A DNA stretch of 64,000 nt, from assembly GCF_025919725.1 (NCBI RefSeq), contig NZ_CP081495.1, positions 620,001 to 684,000 on the forward strand. Direction: 5' to 3'. Below, piece after piece: positions 43,994-51,611 of the stretch; within the stretch, counting starts at the first letter, position 1; each line of letters starts with the position of its first letter. The notes below the pieces were generated by a model. The model was not told the DNA's origin. It saw nothing but the letters and a program-made list of their open reading frames with translations, and made no database searches. The position numbers were made by a program, and so were the translations under genes. Source of the stretch: Flavobacterium agricola (lineage in GTDB: Bacteria > Bacteroidota > Bacteroidia > Flavobacteriales > Flavobacteriaceae).

Positions 43994-44863
43994 ATGATTG
44001 AGTCATTAATTAAAATTTTAGAAAGCTGGGAAATTGATATAAAAAGCATTCTTGCTAAAATTATTATTGGATCCGTAGTTTTTCTGATCTTTTATATTTT
44101 AGGCCGAATTTTTAAGCATTTATCGTATCGCTTAAATTCGAAGCTTTTAAGTAAACACCCCGATTTACAGACTATATTTTCTGCGGTTATTTACTACTTT
44201 TTTCTGTTAGTAGGAATATATTTATTTTTACAAATAGTTGGTTTAGAGCAGTATTTTACAAAAATACTTGCAGGTGCAGGAATTGTAGGTATTATTGCTG
44301 GTTTTGCACTTAAAGATATTGCATCAAATGCTTTTTCGGGCATGTTATTGTTTATAGAAAAACCATTTAAAAAAGACGATTGGGTGCAATTAGATGGCCA
44401 ATTTGGTAAAGTAACACATATTGGTTTACTAACTACCATAATGGCAAACAGATCTGGGCAAGAAGTTTTTATTTCTAACCAATTAATTTATAGCGGATCG
44501 TTCATTAATTATTCGGTATATAAAAGGCGTAGCATTAAAATTCAGGCAAATGTTTTGCAATATCCTGACATAGCTGGTTTCAAATCTTTGTTGCTAGCAG
44601 AAATTAAAAATGTTACACAATATATTCCTGGAACTGATATTCAGCTTTACGTTTTATCTTTAGGGATTAACAATAGCTTTACTTTTGAAGTTTATTATTG
44701 GGTTTATTTTGAAGAAGAATTGCAATTTATGAACGCAGTAAGCGATACCATTTTAATAATGGATAAAATTTGTAAAGAAAATAAAATTAACATCATCAAT
44801 ACCAAATGGATTTCGGATGAAGATAATACCACATCTTCTGGTGATTATGGTTCAGGCGGATAA
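43994..44863 (+). CDS. MscS-family mechanosensitive ion channel
   Basis: 289 residues. Three membrane helices end in the pore helix with A-G-A-G-I-V-G-I-I-A-G-F-A-L-K-D-I-A-S-N-A-F-S-G, which is the MscS signature. The beta domain follows (P-F-K-K-D-D-W-V-Q-L-D-G-Q-F-G-K-V-T-H-I-G-L). The cytoplasmic cage region is shorter than in E. coli MscS. The C-terminus is glycine-rich. It opens on hypo-osmotic shock in the inner membrane. It is followed 18 nt later by a DUF4260 gene. Confidence 0.92.
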   Translation: MIESLIKILESWEIDIKSILAKIIIGSVVFLIFYILGRIFKHLSYRLNSKLLSKHPDLQTIFSAVIYYFFLLVGIYLFLQIVGLEQYFTKILAGAGIVGIIAGFALKDIASNAFSGMLLFIEKPFKKDDWVQLDGQFGKVTHIGLLTTIMANRSGQEVFISNQLIYSGSFINYSVYKRRSIKIQANVLQYPDIAGFKSLLLAEIKNVTQYIPGTDIQLYVLSLGINNSFTFEVYYWVYFEEELQFMNAVSDTILIMDKICKENKINIINTKWISDEDNTTSSGDYGSGG

Positions 44864-44881
44864 TAAACATTACTGATTACG

Positions 44882-45244
44882 ATGCAAAAATTATTAAAAT
44901 TAGAACAAGTTGGACAGCTTATGCTTGCTATTTTTTTATACCAACAATTACATACAAGTTGGTGGTTGTTTTTAGGCTTGTTTTTTTTACCCGATTTATC
45001 AATGCTAGGTTACGGCATCAATCCTAAAATTGGCGCTTATGTGTACAACTTTTTTCATAGTAAATTTGTAGCAATTTTTTGCTTGCTTATTGGTTTTTAT
45101 GCCGAATGGCAACCCTTATACATTACCGGAATAATTTTATTTGGTCATGCAAGTTTTGATCGTATTTTAGGATATGGCTTAAAATATGCCGACGCATTTG
45201 CACACACGCATTTAGGTTTTATTGGTAAAAATCATAAAAAATAA
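44882..45244 (+). CDS. DUF4260 membrane protein
   Basis: 120 residues with about four short helices. The family signature includes F-L-P-D-L-S-M-L-G-Y-G-I-N-P-K-I-G-A-Y-V-Y-N and G-H-A-S-F-D-R-I-L-G-Y-G-L-K-Y, then H-T-H-L-G-F-I-G. The His/Asp pattern on a hydrophobic scaffold suggests a metal or lipid role, but the function is unknown. Probably co-transcribed with the MscS gene. Confidence 0.85.
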   Translation: MQKLLKLEQVGQLMLAIFLYQQLHTSWWLFLGLFFLPDLSMLGYGINPKIGAYVYNFFHSKFVAIFCLLIGFYAEWQPLYITGIILFGHASFDRILGYGLKYADAFAHTHLGFIGKNHKK

Positions 45245-45270
45245 AAGTTACGTAATGCGTAACTTTTTTT
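45243..45270 (+). terminator. Terminator after the DUF4260 gene
   Basis: AAAGTTACG pairs with CGTAACTTT around TAATG, followed by T5. Confidence 0.85.
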
Positions 45271-45575
45271 ATTTGCATTTACTGCTGTTTTTTTACTAAT
45301 AAGATACGATATCATGCATTTTTGTTTGCGTATTTTTTTTGTAAATTATTAAAAATTTTATATTTTAATAAAAATCCGATTTTAAAATATTTTGCGTAAT
45401 AATATACACAACAACGCGTTTTAAATTATGTAAACTACTTGTTAAATTTTTTTTAAGTTTTTACATAAATTAATTTTTTTTGTTTGATATGTTGTTTATT
45501 ATTAAGTGAAAAGCTAAAAGGATTTTTTCTTTTTAGCTTTTTTGCGTTTTAAAATCAACTAAAAATATACATTTT
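45271..45575. other. AT-rich intergenic region before the NYN gene
   Basis: About 305 bp. Very AT-rich with T runs. The only distinct structure is a hairpin at 45509-45543 in which AAAAGCTAAAA pairs with TTTTAGCTTTT before a T run. As it is 30 nt before the NYN start, it may end an upstream transcript or attenuate. No ORF is seen. Confidence 0.5.
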
Positions 45576-46331
45576 ATGAGTGATAAAAAATTTAACATAG
45601 CCATTTTAATAGATGGCGATAATGCACAAGCCAAACTTTTAAAAGAAACCATTGAAGAGGTTTCTAAATACGGAAAAGCAACTGTGCGCAGAATTTATGG
45701 CGATTGGACATCGAACGTAATGAATTCTTGGAAAGATTTAATTAATCAACATTCTATCAATCCTATTCAAAAATTTTCGTACACCACCGGAAAAAATTCT
45801 ACCGACGGTGCTTTAATAATTGATGCAATGGATATTTTACATAGCAAAACGGTTGAAGGTTTTTGTATTGTATCGAGCGATAGCGATTATACCGGTTTAG
45901 CCAAGCGCATTCGCGAAGAAGGTTTGTTTGTTATGGGAATTGGCGAGAAAAAAACGCCTGAAGCTTTTGTAAAATCATGCGATATTTTTACTTATACCGA
46001 AAACTTTACGCCTAAAAAACGTGAAAAAGACGAACAAAACAAAGCAACAACCGTTGCGGTAACAGAGAAGAAGGTAGAAAAAAAGAAATCGAATATTTTG
46101 AATGATAAAGATTATGAAACCATTTCTAAAGCTTTTGATATTTCTACAAACGATAATGATATTGCATACATTGCTCAGGTTGGTACCAATATCCGAAAAA
46201 TAGATCCGAGTTTTGATGCGCGTGCTTATGGCTACAATTCGCTTTCTAAATTGTTTGAAAATTTGGATGATTTTGTTGTGATTAAAAATGAAGTTGGTGA
46301 GCTAAACCATCCGTTGGTTAAAAGAAAATAG
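45576..46331 (+). CDS. NYN-domain ribonuclease-like protein with LOTUS (OST-HTH) domain
   Basis: 251 residues. The NYN/LabA (PIN-like) domain occupies 1-145: I-A-I-L-I-D-G-D-N-A-Q-A, T-D-G-A-L-I-I-D-A-M-D and V-S-S-D-S-D-Y supply the acidic metal-binding residues. A Lys/Glu linker (about 145-170) precedes a C-terminal OST-HTH/LOTUS RNA-binding domain (about 175-248). Such proteins are predicted to bind structured RNA (LOTUS prefers G-quadruplex RNA) and possibly cleave it. Single gene. Confidence 0.88.
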   Translation: MSDKKFNIAILIDGDNAQAKLLKETIEEVSKYGKATVRRIYGDWTSNVMNSWKDLINQHSINPIQKFSYTTGKNSTDGALIIDAMDILHSKTVEGFCIVSSDSDYTGLAKRIREEGLFVMGIGEKKTPEAFVKSCDIFTYTENFTPKKREKDEQNKATTVAVTEKKVEKKKSNILNDKDYETISKAFDISTNDNDIAYIAQVGTNIRKIDPSFDARAYGYNSLSKLFENLDDFVVIKNEVGELNHPLVKRK

Positions 46332-46397
46332 ATTTTATCATATTCGAATAACTAATAACATTATTTAATGATATCGAATCCTTTTAAAGATAAGTTT

Positions 46398-47021
46398 ATG
46401 AAACTTTTTAATAGTTTATTGTCTTTGCTTTTATTAGTTATGAGCTCTTGTTCTGACAAAGGAAACATAGAAATAGCTGTTGAGAATAAAGAACCCTTAA
46501 GTTTTAATGATGTGCTTAATGTTGTTTTCTATAACACTTCAGTCAACGATTTAAAATTCAAAATTAAGAATGACAGCATTATAAATACCCATTCTGATGA
46601 AAACTTTATTTACTACAAAATTTTTGACGAATCTTATAATGAAATCCTGAAAGAAAATATTCATTTTACAGGAGGTGATTACATTTATTATGAATACATA
46701 AATTATCCTGACTCACTAAATATTTATCTAGAAAAGGCTAAAAGAGCAAAAATAGAACGTTTAAAAAGGATAAAAAATCATCAAATAAATTATACTATAA
46801 AACCTAATGAAAAAATTAGCCTTTCTTTAAAATTGGAAAGACTTGAAGAAGATTTTACAGAATATGATTCTGATCATTACTTCTATCATATACATTTTGA
46901 TGAGAGTAAAATACATTATATTGCTTTTTATTATAGAGGCGAAATAATAACCTTAAATAATACTAATAAAGAACAGATAATTGAAGTCCAAACTTTAATC
47001 TCTCCGTACTATCCACTGTAA
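46398..47021 (+). CDS. Hypothetical lipoprotein, 3' end at the IS boundary
   Basis: 207 residues from the ATG at 46398. The lipobox M-S-S-C-S gives the lipidated Cys. The rest is polar and aromatic, with D-Y-I-Y-Y-E-Y-I-N-Y-P and a strand-rich C-terminus; no known domain. Its stop codon (TAA, 47019-47021) lies in the left terminal repeat of the IS3 element, so the true C-terminus may have been cut off by the insertion. Confidence 0.6.
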   Translation: MKLFNSLLSLLLLVMSSCSDKGNIEIAVENKEPLSFNDVLNVVFYNTSVNDLKFKIKNDSIINTHSDENFIYYKIFDESYNEILKENIHFTGGDYIYYEYINYPDSLNIYLEKAKRAKIERLKRIKNHQINYTIKPNEKISLSLKLERLEEDFTEYDSDHYFYHIHFDESKIHYIAFYYRGEIITLNNTNKEQIIEVQTLISPYYPL

Positions 47022-47095
47022 ATCGTCAGCAAAAAGTGGACACATAAAATAGAAAAGTTAAGATAGTGTTTAAACGAAAAACATTACTTTTAATT

Positions 47096-47449
47096 ATGGC
47101 TACATCTAAAAAGAAAACTCCAGAAAAGTTTGTAAAAGATATTCGCAACAACACGCGTCGAATCTTTACAGCAGAACAAAAGATTTTAATCGTTATGGAA
47201 GCCTTGCGAGCCGAAATCTCTGTATCAGAGTTATGTCGAAAGTATAGCATCTCTCAATCTCAATTCTATAAATGGAATAAAGAGTTTTTAGAAGCAGGTA
47301 AAAAAAGGTTATCTGGCGATATTACACGTGAAGCAACTAGTGATGAAGTTTCTGATTTGCGTAAAGAAAACCTGCGTTTAAAAGAAATTATAGCTGACTT
47401 AGTGGTTCGTTATGATATTGTAAAAAAAACCTCGGATTCGTTGGATTAA
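47096..47449 (+). CDS. IS3-family transposase OrfA
   Basis: 117 residues from the ATG at 47096. An N-terminal helix-turn-helix (I-S-V-S-E-L-C-R-K-Y-S-I-S-Q-S-Q-F-Y-K-W) binds the IS ends, and a C-terminal leucine-rich coiled coil (E-V-S-D-L-R-K-E-N-L-R-L-K-E-I-I) dimerises. Near its end an A8 run (47422-47429) allows a -1 slip; the -1 frame is open across the OrfA stop into OrfB, which gives the OrfAB transposase typical of the family. Confidence 0.92.
   Translation: MATSKKKTPEKFVKDIRNNTRRIFTAEQKILIVMEALRAEISVSELCRKYSISQSQFYKWNKEFLEAGKKRLSGDITREATSDEVSDLRKENLRLKEIIADLVVRYDIVKKTSDSLD
47422..47429 (+). promoter_or_regulatory. A8 slippery site for OrfAB -1 frameshift
   Basis: Read in OrfA as GTA-AAA-AAA-ACC. 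A -1 slip gives AAC-CTC-GGA and remains open through 47469 to the OrfB ATG, with no stop between. Confidence 0.8.
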
Positions 47450-47469
47450 AAAATAAATTCGGGAGATAC

Positions 47470-48453
47470 ATGCGATTAACAGCTAGTGAAAAATATGAAA
47501 TAATCCAAATAGTTACTCGCTCAGAAATTGGCGTAAAGCGGACCCTACAAGAGTTTGGTATTGCCAGAAGTACCTTTTACAAATGGTATGCGAGTTACCT
47601 GGAAAATGGATTTAAAGGACTTGAACCCAAGCATCAGACCGTATATCGAAAATGGAACAGTATTCCTGAATCACAAAAAGATGTACTAGTTGAGCTAGCC
47701 TTGGATTATCCAGAGTTATCCGCTAGAGAATTAGCTTTTAAAATGACCGATGAGTTGGGCGTCTACATTTCAGAATCGAGTGTTTATCGCATTTTAAGAC
47801 AAAGAGATTTGTTACCAGCCCCTAGTCATATTTTAATTGAAGCCGCGAATGAGTTTAAAGATAAAACTAATTTTGTTCATCAAATGTGGCAGACTGACTT
47901 TACTTATTTTAAGATAATTGGTTGGGGATGGTATTATTTAAGTACAATTTTAGACGATTACAGCCGCTATATCATTCATTGGGAGTTATGCAGCTCAATG
48001 AAGGCTGAAGATGTAAAAAGAACCGTCAAAACGGCTATTGAAAAGGCAAAGTTAAAAACCAAACAAAAGCCTAAGTTGCTTTCTGACAATGGACCGTGCT
48101 ACGTATCAAATGAACTGAGTGATTACTTAAAAAACACGCAGAAAATGAAACATATTCGAGGTAAACCACTACACCCACAAACGCAGGGAAAGATTGAAAG
48201 ATACCACAGAACAATGAAAAACGTTATGAAATTAGATCATTATTACCATCCTGAAGAATTAATACAAGCATTAGAAAAGTTCGTAGAAAATTATAACAAC
48301 AGTAGGTATCATGAGGCTATAAATAATTTAACACCTGCAGATGTGTACTTTGGTAGATCAGACCAAATTTTAAAACAAAGAGAAATAATTAAAAATCAAA
48401 CTTTTGCAAAAAGAAAACAACTGTATTTTAAAGAAAAAATAATACATTTATAA
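47470..48453 (+). CDS. IS3-family transposase OrfB (DDE integrase)
   Basis: 327 residues. An HTH (S-E-I-G-V-K-R-T-L-Q-E-F-G-I-A-R-S-T-F-Y-K-W) is followed by the HTH_21-like helix and an rve integrase core. The catalytic triad is visible as D in W-Q-T-D-F-T-Y-F, D in L-L-S-D-N-G-P-C-Y and E in G-K-I-E-R-Y-H, with the usual D35E spacing. It is full length and appears functional. It is probably expressed mainly as OrfAB by -1 frameshift. Confidence 0.93.
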   Translation: MRLTASEKYEIIQIVTRSEIGVKRTLQEFGIARSTFYKWYASYLENGFKGLEPKHQTVYRKWNSIPESQKDVLVELALDYPELSARELAFKMTDELGVYISESSVYRILRQRDLLPAPSHILIEAANEFKDKTNFVHQMWQTDFTYFKIIGWGWYYLSTILDDYSRYIIHWELCSSMKAEDVKRTVKTAIEKAKLKTKQKPKLLSDNGPCYVSNELSDYLKNTQKMKHIRGKPLHPQTQGKIERYHRTMKNVMKLDHYYHPEELIQALEKFVENYNNSRYHEAINNLTPADVYFGRSDQILKQREIIKNQTFAKRKQLYFKEKIIHL

Positions 48454-48564
48454 AACAAAAACGCTCTCTTAATTTTTTTAAACAAAGTGTCTCAATTCTT
48501 TTGACAACATACATTTTTGATTTTCATATCGAAAATTATTTTATAATTTAAAATGGTAACATAT

Positions 48565-48774
48565 TCAAAAGAGTTGTTCACATTCAAATCCGAACGATTT
48601 GAAAAATGAGACAATTAAATTTGCTTCTTTCACACAGTTTTCAACTCTGAAGATGTTATCACAATCTTCAAGATCAAAGTTCCACTTGCTATTAGTAAGT
48701 AACATATTTAGGTGTGGCCTTAGATATTCAACCTCTTTAAGATTTTGAACGCTTGTTTTAAATACAAAAATCAT
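48565..48774 (-). CDS. Small conserved Bacteroidota protein (ferredoxin-like fold)
   Basis: 69 residues: V-F-K-T-S-V-Q-N-L-K-E-V-E-Y-L-R-P-H-L, then W-N-F-D-L-E-D-C-D-N-I-F-R-V-E. Many Bacteroidota have short proteins of this type that resemble HMA/ferredoxin-like folds without the C-x-x-C. The W-x-F-D-L-E-D-C-D motif is conserved in those I recall. Role unknown, often next to transport or regulator genes. It lies between the IS and a GbsR-type regulator in the same direction. Confidence 0.65.
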   Translation of the reverse strand: MIFVFKTSVQNLKEVEYLRPHLNMLLTNSKWNFDLEDCDNIFRVENCVKEANLIVSFFKSFGFECEQLF

Positions 48775-48845
48775 GTTTTATAATTTTATAAGTTCAGTAT
48801 GTGTTAATTAGTTCAGTTTAAAATGAACCTTTGATGCAAAAAAAA

Positions 48846-49340
48846 TTATGTTCTATTCTCCCACTTGTGTATTGCTAGCATGATTTCCTTGTAGACAAAG
48901 TCTAAAAATTCAGTAACTTCCTTCAGGTCTTTATTAAATTGGGGAGTTTTAGAGGTTCGGGCTTTAAGGATCTCTTTTAGGATGATATTCAAATCGTCAA
49001 ATTTTTCAAAATTCTCTTTAGTCATCTGCGTCCAGTTGTTCATTTTACAACGGAAATAACGTTTCTTATCGCCCAACTTGGTGATATATTCAATATGGTG
49101 GGTCATCATAAGTCTGTTCAATGCATTACTTGTACCGCCTTTACTTAAGTTCAGCGTTTCCATAATTTCATCAAATGTCAATTCCACCTTGTCTGCGACC
49201 AGGAAAAGTCCCCATACCCGACACTCTGCCGGAGGTAAGCCATACTTCTCGTTTAATACGCCGAATTCCTCTATGAGTTCCTTTTGCTTTTCTGTCAGGA
49301 CCATCTTCAAATTAATTCTATCTTCAAATTTCTGCTGCAA
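48846..49340 (-). CDS. GbsR/MarR-like winged-helix regulator
   Basis: 164 residues; a second ATG at 49304 would give 152. The layout is L-T-E-K-Q-K-E-L-I-E-E-F-G, P-P-A-E-C-R-V-W-G-L-F-L-V-A, then the wing helix L-N-L-S-K-G-G-T-S-N-A-L-N-R-L and Y-R-F-like Y-F-R-C. This is the GbsR-type MarR branch, which represses osmolyte, transport or redox genes. The only co-directional partner is the small gene at 48565. Confidence 0.8.
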   Translation of the reverse strand: MQQKFEDRINLKMVLTEKQKELIEEFGVLNEKYGLPPAECRVWGLFLVADKVELTFDEIMETLNLSKGGTSNALNRLMMTHHIEYITKLGDKKRYFRCKMNNWTQMTKENFEKFDDLNIILKEILKARTSKTPQFNKDLKEVTEFLDFVYKEIMLAIHKWENRT

Positions 49341-49415
49341 GTATACGAAGGTTTTTTTAGTTCAGCAAATAATGAACTTATTGTTTTTAAAAACAGTTCC
49401 CATTTCTTTAATAAA

Positions 49416-49772
49416 TTATTCTTCTATAATCTTTTTCCGGTGTGCAATTCCCCATTCTGTGAGATTATTAATAATTGTCTGTAGGGTCAAACCATGGTCG
49501 GTTAATTCATATTGTACGATTACAGGTTGCGTATCCAATACTGTCCGTTTAATCAATTTATTAATTTCAAGTTCTTTTAATTCTTTACTTAGCATTCGAT
49601 TTGATATTCCATCAATATCATTTAAAAAATCTGAAAATCTTCTTTTGTTATAATAGCATATAGATGTTAAAATTGGGATTTTCCATTTTCCGCTTAATAC
49701 GTACATGGAATCTTGCACTGCTCTCATTTCTTTCTCATGCTCTTTACTGAAATTTTCTACTTGACACTTCAT
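49416..49772 (-). CDS. HxlR-family winged-helix regulator
   Basis: 118 residues with Y-V-L-S-G-K-W-K-I-P-I-L, R-F-S-D-F-L-N-D-I-D-G-I-S-N-R-M-L-S-K-E-L and V-Q-Y-E-L-T-D-H-G. Unlike four paralogues in the window, the residue 16 before G-K-W is His rather than Cys; a Cys occurs at position 3 and another in S-I-C-Y-Y. It is divergent from the SDR at 49878, with repeated GTTAC half-sites in the spacer. It probably regulates that gene. Confidence 0.9.
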   Translation of the reverse strand: MKCQVENFSKEHEKEMRAVQDSMYVLSGKWKIPILTSICYYNKRRFSDFLNDIDGISNRMLSKELKELEINKLIKRTVLDTQPVIVQYELTDHGLTLQTIINNLTEWGIAHRKKIIEE

Positions 49773-49775
49773 AAT

Positions 49776-49823
49776 GTTACTTTGTTACATGGATGATACT
49801 GTTATTTATCAGAACAAAGTTAC
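49776..49823. promoter_or_regulatory. Putative HxlR operator upstream of the SDR
   Basis: ACTTTGTT (49779-49786) and AACAAAGT (49813-49820) are inverted repeats, and GTTAC occurs three times in the same stretch. The SDR -7 element TACCTTTG follows at 49844-49851. Confidence 0.55.
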
Positions 49824-49843
49824 TAATAATAACCATAGTTGAA

Positions 49844-49851
49844 TACCTTTG
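49844..49851 (+). promoter_or_regulatory. -7 promoter element of the SDR gene
   Basis: TACCTTTG matches TAnnTTTG, 27 nt before the ATG at 49878. Confidence 0.55.
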
Positions 49852-49877
49852 TAGAAATAAATTTTAAAAAATATAAT

Positions 49878-50621
49878 ATGAATTTTAAAAACAAAAATGT
49901 TATCGTAACGGGTGGCAGCAGAGGAATTGGTCTAGCTACTGCCAAAGCGTTTGTAGAAGCGGAAGCAAATGTATGGATAACTGGGCGAAATGCTGAAAGC
50001 TTGAAAAATGCTGAAGCAGTAATTAATAGTCCGAATTTAAAGACCATCATATCTGATACTTCAGATTTGAAAAGTATTGCCGAATTGGCACAGAAAGTTT
50101 CCGACGGCGGAAAGAAAATTGATGTATTATTTTTAAATGCAGGAATTGCATCATTTGCTCCCATTGAGCATGCAACAGAAGCTGAATTTGATGCGCAGTT
50201 TAATACCAATGTGAAAGGAGTTTATTTTACCTTACAACATTTAATACCGCATATAGCAAATGGTGGTTCTGTGGTATTTACGTCGTCAACTAATGCTACA
50301 GCTTCAGCTTTGGGTTCTAGTATATATGCCGCAACCAAAGCAGCTTTAAATAAAATTGCTCAGGTTGCTGCTAATGAATTGGCAGACAGGAATATTCGTG
50401 TGAATATCATCAGCCCCGGACCCACTCAAACACCGGGATTGGAAAATGCAGTGCCAGCAGAAGCTAAAGAATACTTGGCATCCTTAACTGCTGTGCAAAG
50501 ACTTGGGAAACCAGAAGAAATTGCAAATGCAATACTTTTTGTAGCATCGGAACAAGCAAGCTTTATTACTGGAACAGAAATTATTGTTGACGGTGGTGTT
50601 ACGAACTTTATGCTGAAATAA
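49878..50621 (+). CDS. SDR-family oxidoreductase
   Basis: 247 residues from the ATG at 49878; the longer frame from 49839 adds 13 residues, and its start lies before the -7 element. Classical SDR features: T-G-G-S-R-G-I-G (cofactor), N-A-G in strand 4, catalytic Ser in F-T-S-S-T, Y-x-x-x-K in Y-A-A-T-K-A-A, and I-S-P-G-P-T-Q-T-P-G. It reduces a carbonyl with NAD(P)H. It is divergent from an HxlR regulator, which likely controls it, and ends at a long hairpin. Confidence 0.9.
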   Translation: MNFKNKNVIVTGGSRGIGLATAKAFVEAEANVWITGRNAESLKNAEAVINSPNLKTIISDTSDLKSIAELAQKVSDGGKKIDVLFLNAGIASFAPIEHATEAEFDAQFNTNVKGVYFTLQHLIPHIANGGSVVFTSSTNATASALGSSIYAATKAALNKIAQVAANELADRNIRVNIISPGPTQTPGLENAVPAEAKEYLASLTAVQRLGKPEEIANAILFVASEQASFITGTEIIVDGGVTNFMLK

Positions 50622-50629
50622 AGAAGTAT

Positions 50630-50674
50630 AGGTTAGTCTTAAATAAGTAAATCAGAATTATTTAGGACTAACCT
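50630..50674 (+). terminator. Long hairpin after the SDR gene
   Basis: AGGTTAGTCTTAAATAA pairs with TTATTTAGGACTAACCT (one G-U) around an 11-nt loop. The T tail is short, but the stem of 17 bp makes termination or an RNA end likely. Confidence 0.65.
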
Positions 50675-50732
50675 TCTCAAATATCAGAGATGCAATTTGC
50701 TGAGCCAGGCTTAAACTAGTGGAACTTATCCT

Positions 50733-51116
50733 TCAGTTTTTACGCAAGAAATTATTCTCTTTATTAGCTGTTTGACCAAATAGTTGTTTTCTGTGCTCTT
50801 TGCCCCATTTTGATAAATTTTCTATCATTTCATGTAATTTTTGGCCGTGAGATGTCAAAGAGTACGCTACTGCTATTGGCTGAATATCTAAGACTGTTCT
50901 TTTCACAATCATATTTGTTTCCAAGTCTTTCAATTCCTTACTCAGCATCTTATTGGAAATTCCATTAACGTCACGCAATATTTCTGAAAATCGCCGGGAA
51001 GGGTGATAACACAAGCTAGCAATAATTGAAATTTTCCATCTTCCGCTCAATAAATCCATAGCATCGTGAACAGCTACTATCTCTTTCTTACACTCTTCTC
51101 TAAAATTATTTTCCAT
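50733..51116 (-). CDS. HxlR-family winged-helix regulator
   Basis: 127 residues with D-L-L-S-G-R-W-K-I-S-I-I, R-F-S-E-I-L-R-D-V-N-G-I-S-N-K-M-L-S-K-E-L and V-A-Y-S-L-T-S-H-G. Cys9 occupies the position 16 residues before G-R-W, as in three other copies. It is divergent from the SnoaL-like/nitroreductase pair at 51235. The 118-bp spacer holds GTTAC/GTAAC palindromes. Confidence 0.9.
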   Translation of the reverse strand: MENNFREECKKEIVAVHDAMDLLSGRWKISIIASLCYHPSRRFSEILRDVNGISNKMLSKELKDLETNMIVKRTVLDIQPIAVAYSLTSHGQKLHEMIENLSKWGKEHRKQLFGQTANKENNFLRKN

Positions 51117-51125
51117 GATTATTCA

Positions 51126-51172
51126 CTTAGTTACCCAAAAGTAACAATTACTTTTTGGAATTAAGTAACTAA
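51126..51172. promoter_or_regulatory. HxlR operator region upstream of the SnoaL-nitroreductase pair
   Basis: TTAGTTAC (51127-51134) and GTAACTAA (51165-51172) are perfect inverted repeats, and an additional GTAAC at 51141-51145 forms a smaller palindrome with the first half-site. A -7 element TAATTTTG follows at 51190-51197. Confidence 0.6.
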
Positions 51173-51189
51173 AGTAAACAATTGTTTTC

Positions 51190-51197
51190 TAATTTTG
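51190..51197 (+). promoter_or_regulatory. -7 promoter element of the SnoaL-like gene
   Basis: TAATTTTG matches TAnnTTTG and lies 38 nt before the ATG, just downstream of the palindromic half-sites. Confidence 0.55.
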
Positions 51198-51234
51198 GAA
51201 ACTCTTATGTTGAATTAAATCAAACGTTATAAAA

Positions 51235-51585
51235 ATGGTCACAAACAAAGTCTTATTAAAAACAGCCAATGAAGCACTTGAAAAAGGGGATATAGAGGGG
51301 TTCTTATCTTTTTGCACAGATGACACGGAATGGGTGTTCATCGGAGAAAAAACTTTAAAAGGGAAAGATGCTGTTAAACAGTATTTGGAAGAAGCTTATA
51401 CAGAAACAACACAGTTCACAATTGAACGAATGATAGAGGAAGGTGACTTTGTTGTGCAGGTGGGTGAAATTAGTTTTGAGAATAAGAATGGTGAAGTTGA
51501 ATCTTATCTCGCTTCCGATATATGGAGGTTTGAAAACGGAAAAATGGCTGAGCTAAAAGCTTTTGTCTTAAAGAATGAGAAATAA
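51235..51585 (+). CDS. SnoaL/NTF2-like (ketosteroid-isomerase-fold) protein
   Basis: 116 residues. The cone-shaped NTF2 pattern is clear: A-N-E-A-L-E-K-G-D-I-E-G-F-L-S-F-C-T-D-D-T-E-W, G-x-D-A-V-K-Q-Y-L-E-E-A-Y and W-R-F-E-N-G-K-M-A-E-L-K-A. These proteins bind or isomerise small hydrophobic compounds. It is followed 26 nt later by a nitroreductase, suggesting one operon controlled by the divergent HxlR. Confidence 0.85.
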   Translation: MVTNKVLLKTANEALEKGDIEGFLSFCTDDTEWVFIGEKTLKGKDAVKQYLEEAYTETTQFTIERMIEEGDFVVQVGEISFENKNGEVESYLASDIWRFENGKMAELKAFVLKNEK

Positions 51586-51611
51586 AATATAAAATTTAAA
51601 ACAACAAAAAT

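Larger units (their letters stand above)
47017..48513 (+). mobile_element. IS3-family insertion sequence
   Basis: Two transposase ORFs with a slippery site between them are bounded by imperfect inverted repeats. The left end begins TGTAAATCGTCAGC, and the right end reads TGTATGTTGTCAAA on the minus strand; 18 of 29 bases match, including TGT..GTCA and GACAC. No clear target-site duplication is seen, so the exact ends are uncertain by a few bases or the element is old. Confidence 0.8.

Noticed and set aside
47010..48520. Target-site duplication of the IS3 element
   Set aside because: Bases flanking the inferred ends (CAC before, TTT after) do not match, and moving the ends by a few bases does not produce a convincing duplication.
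49823..50209. Minus-strand open frame of 128 residues antisense to the SDR
   Set aside because: It is fully contained in the SDR and its promoter region and shows no family motif.
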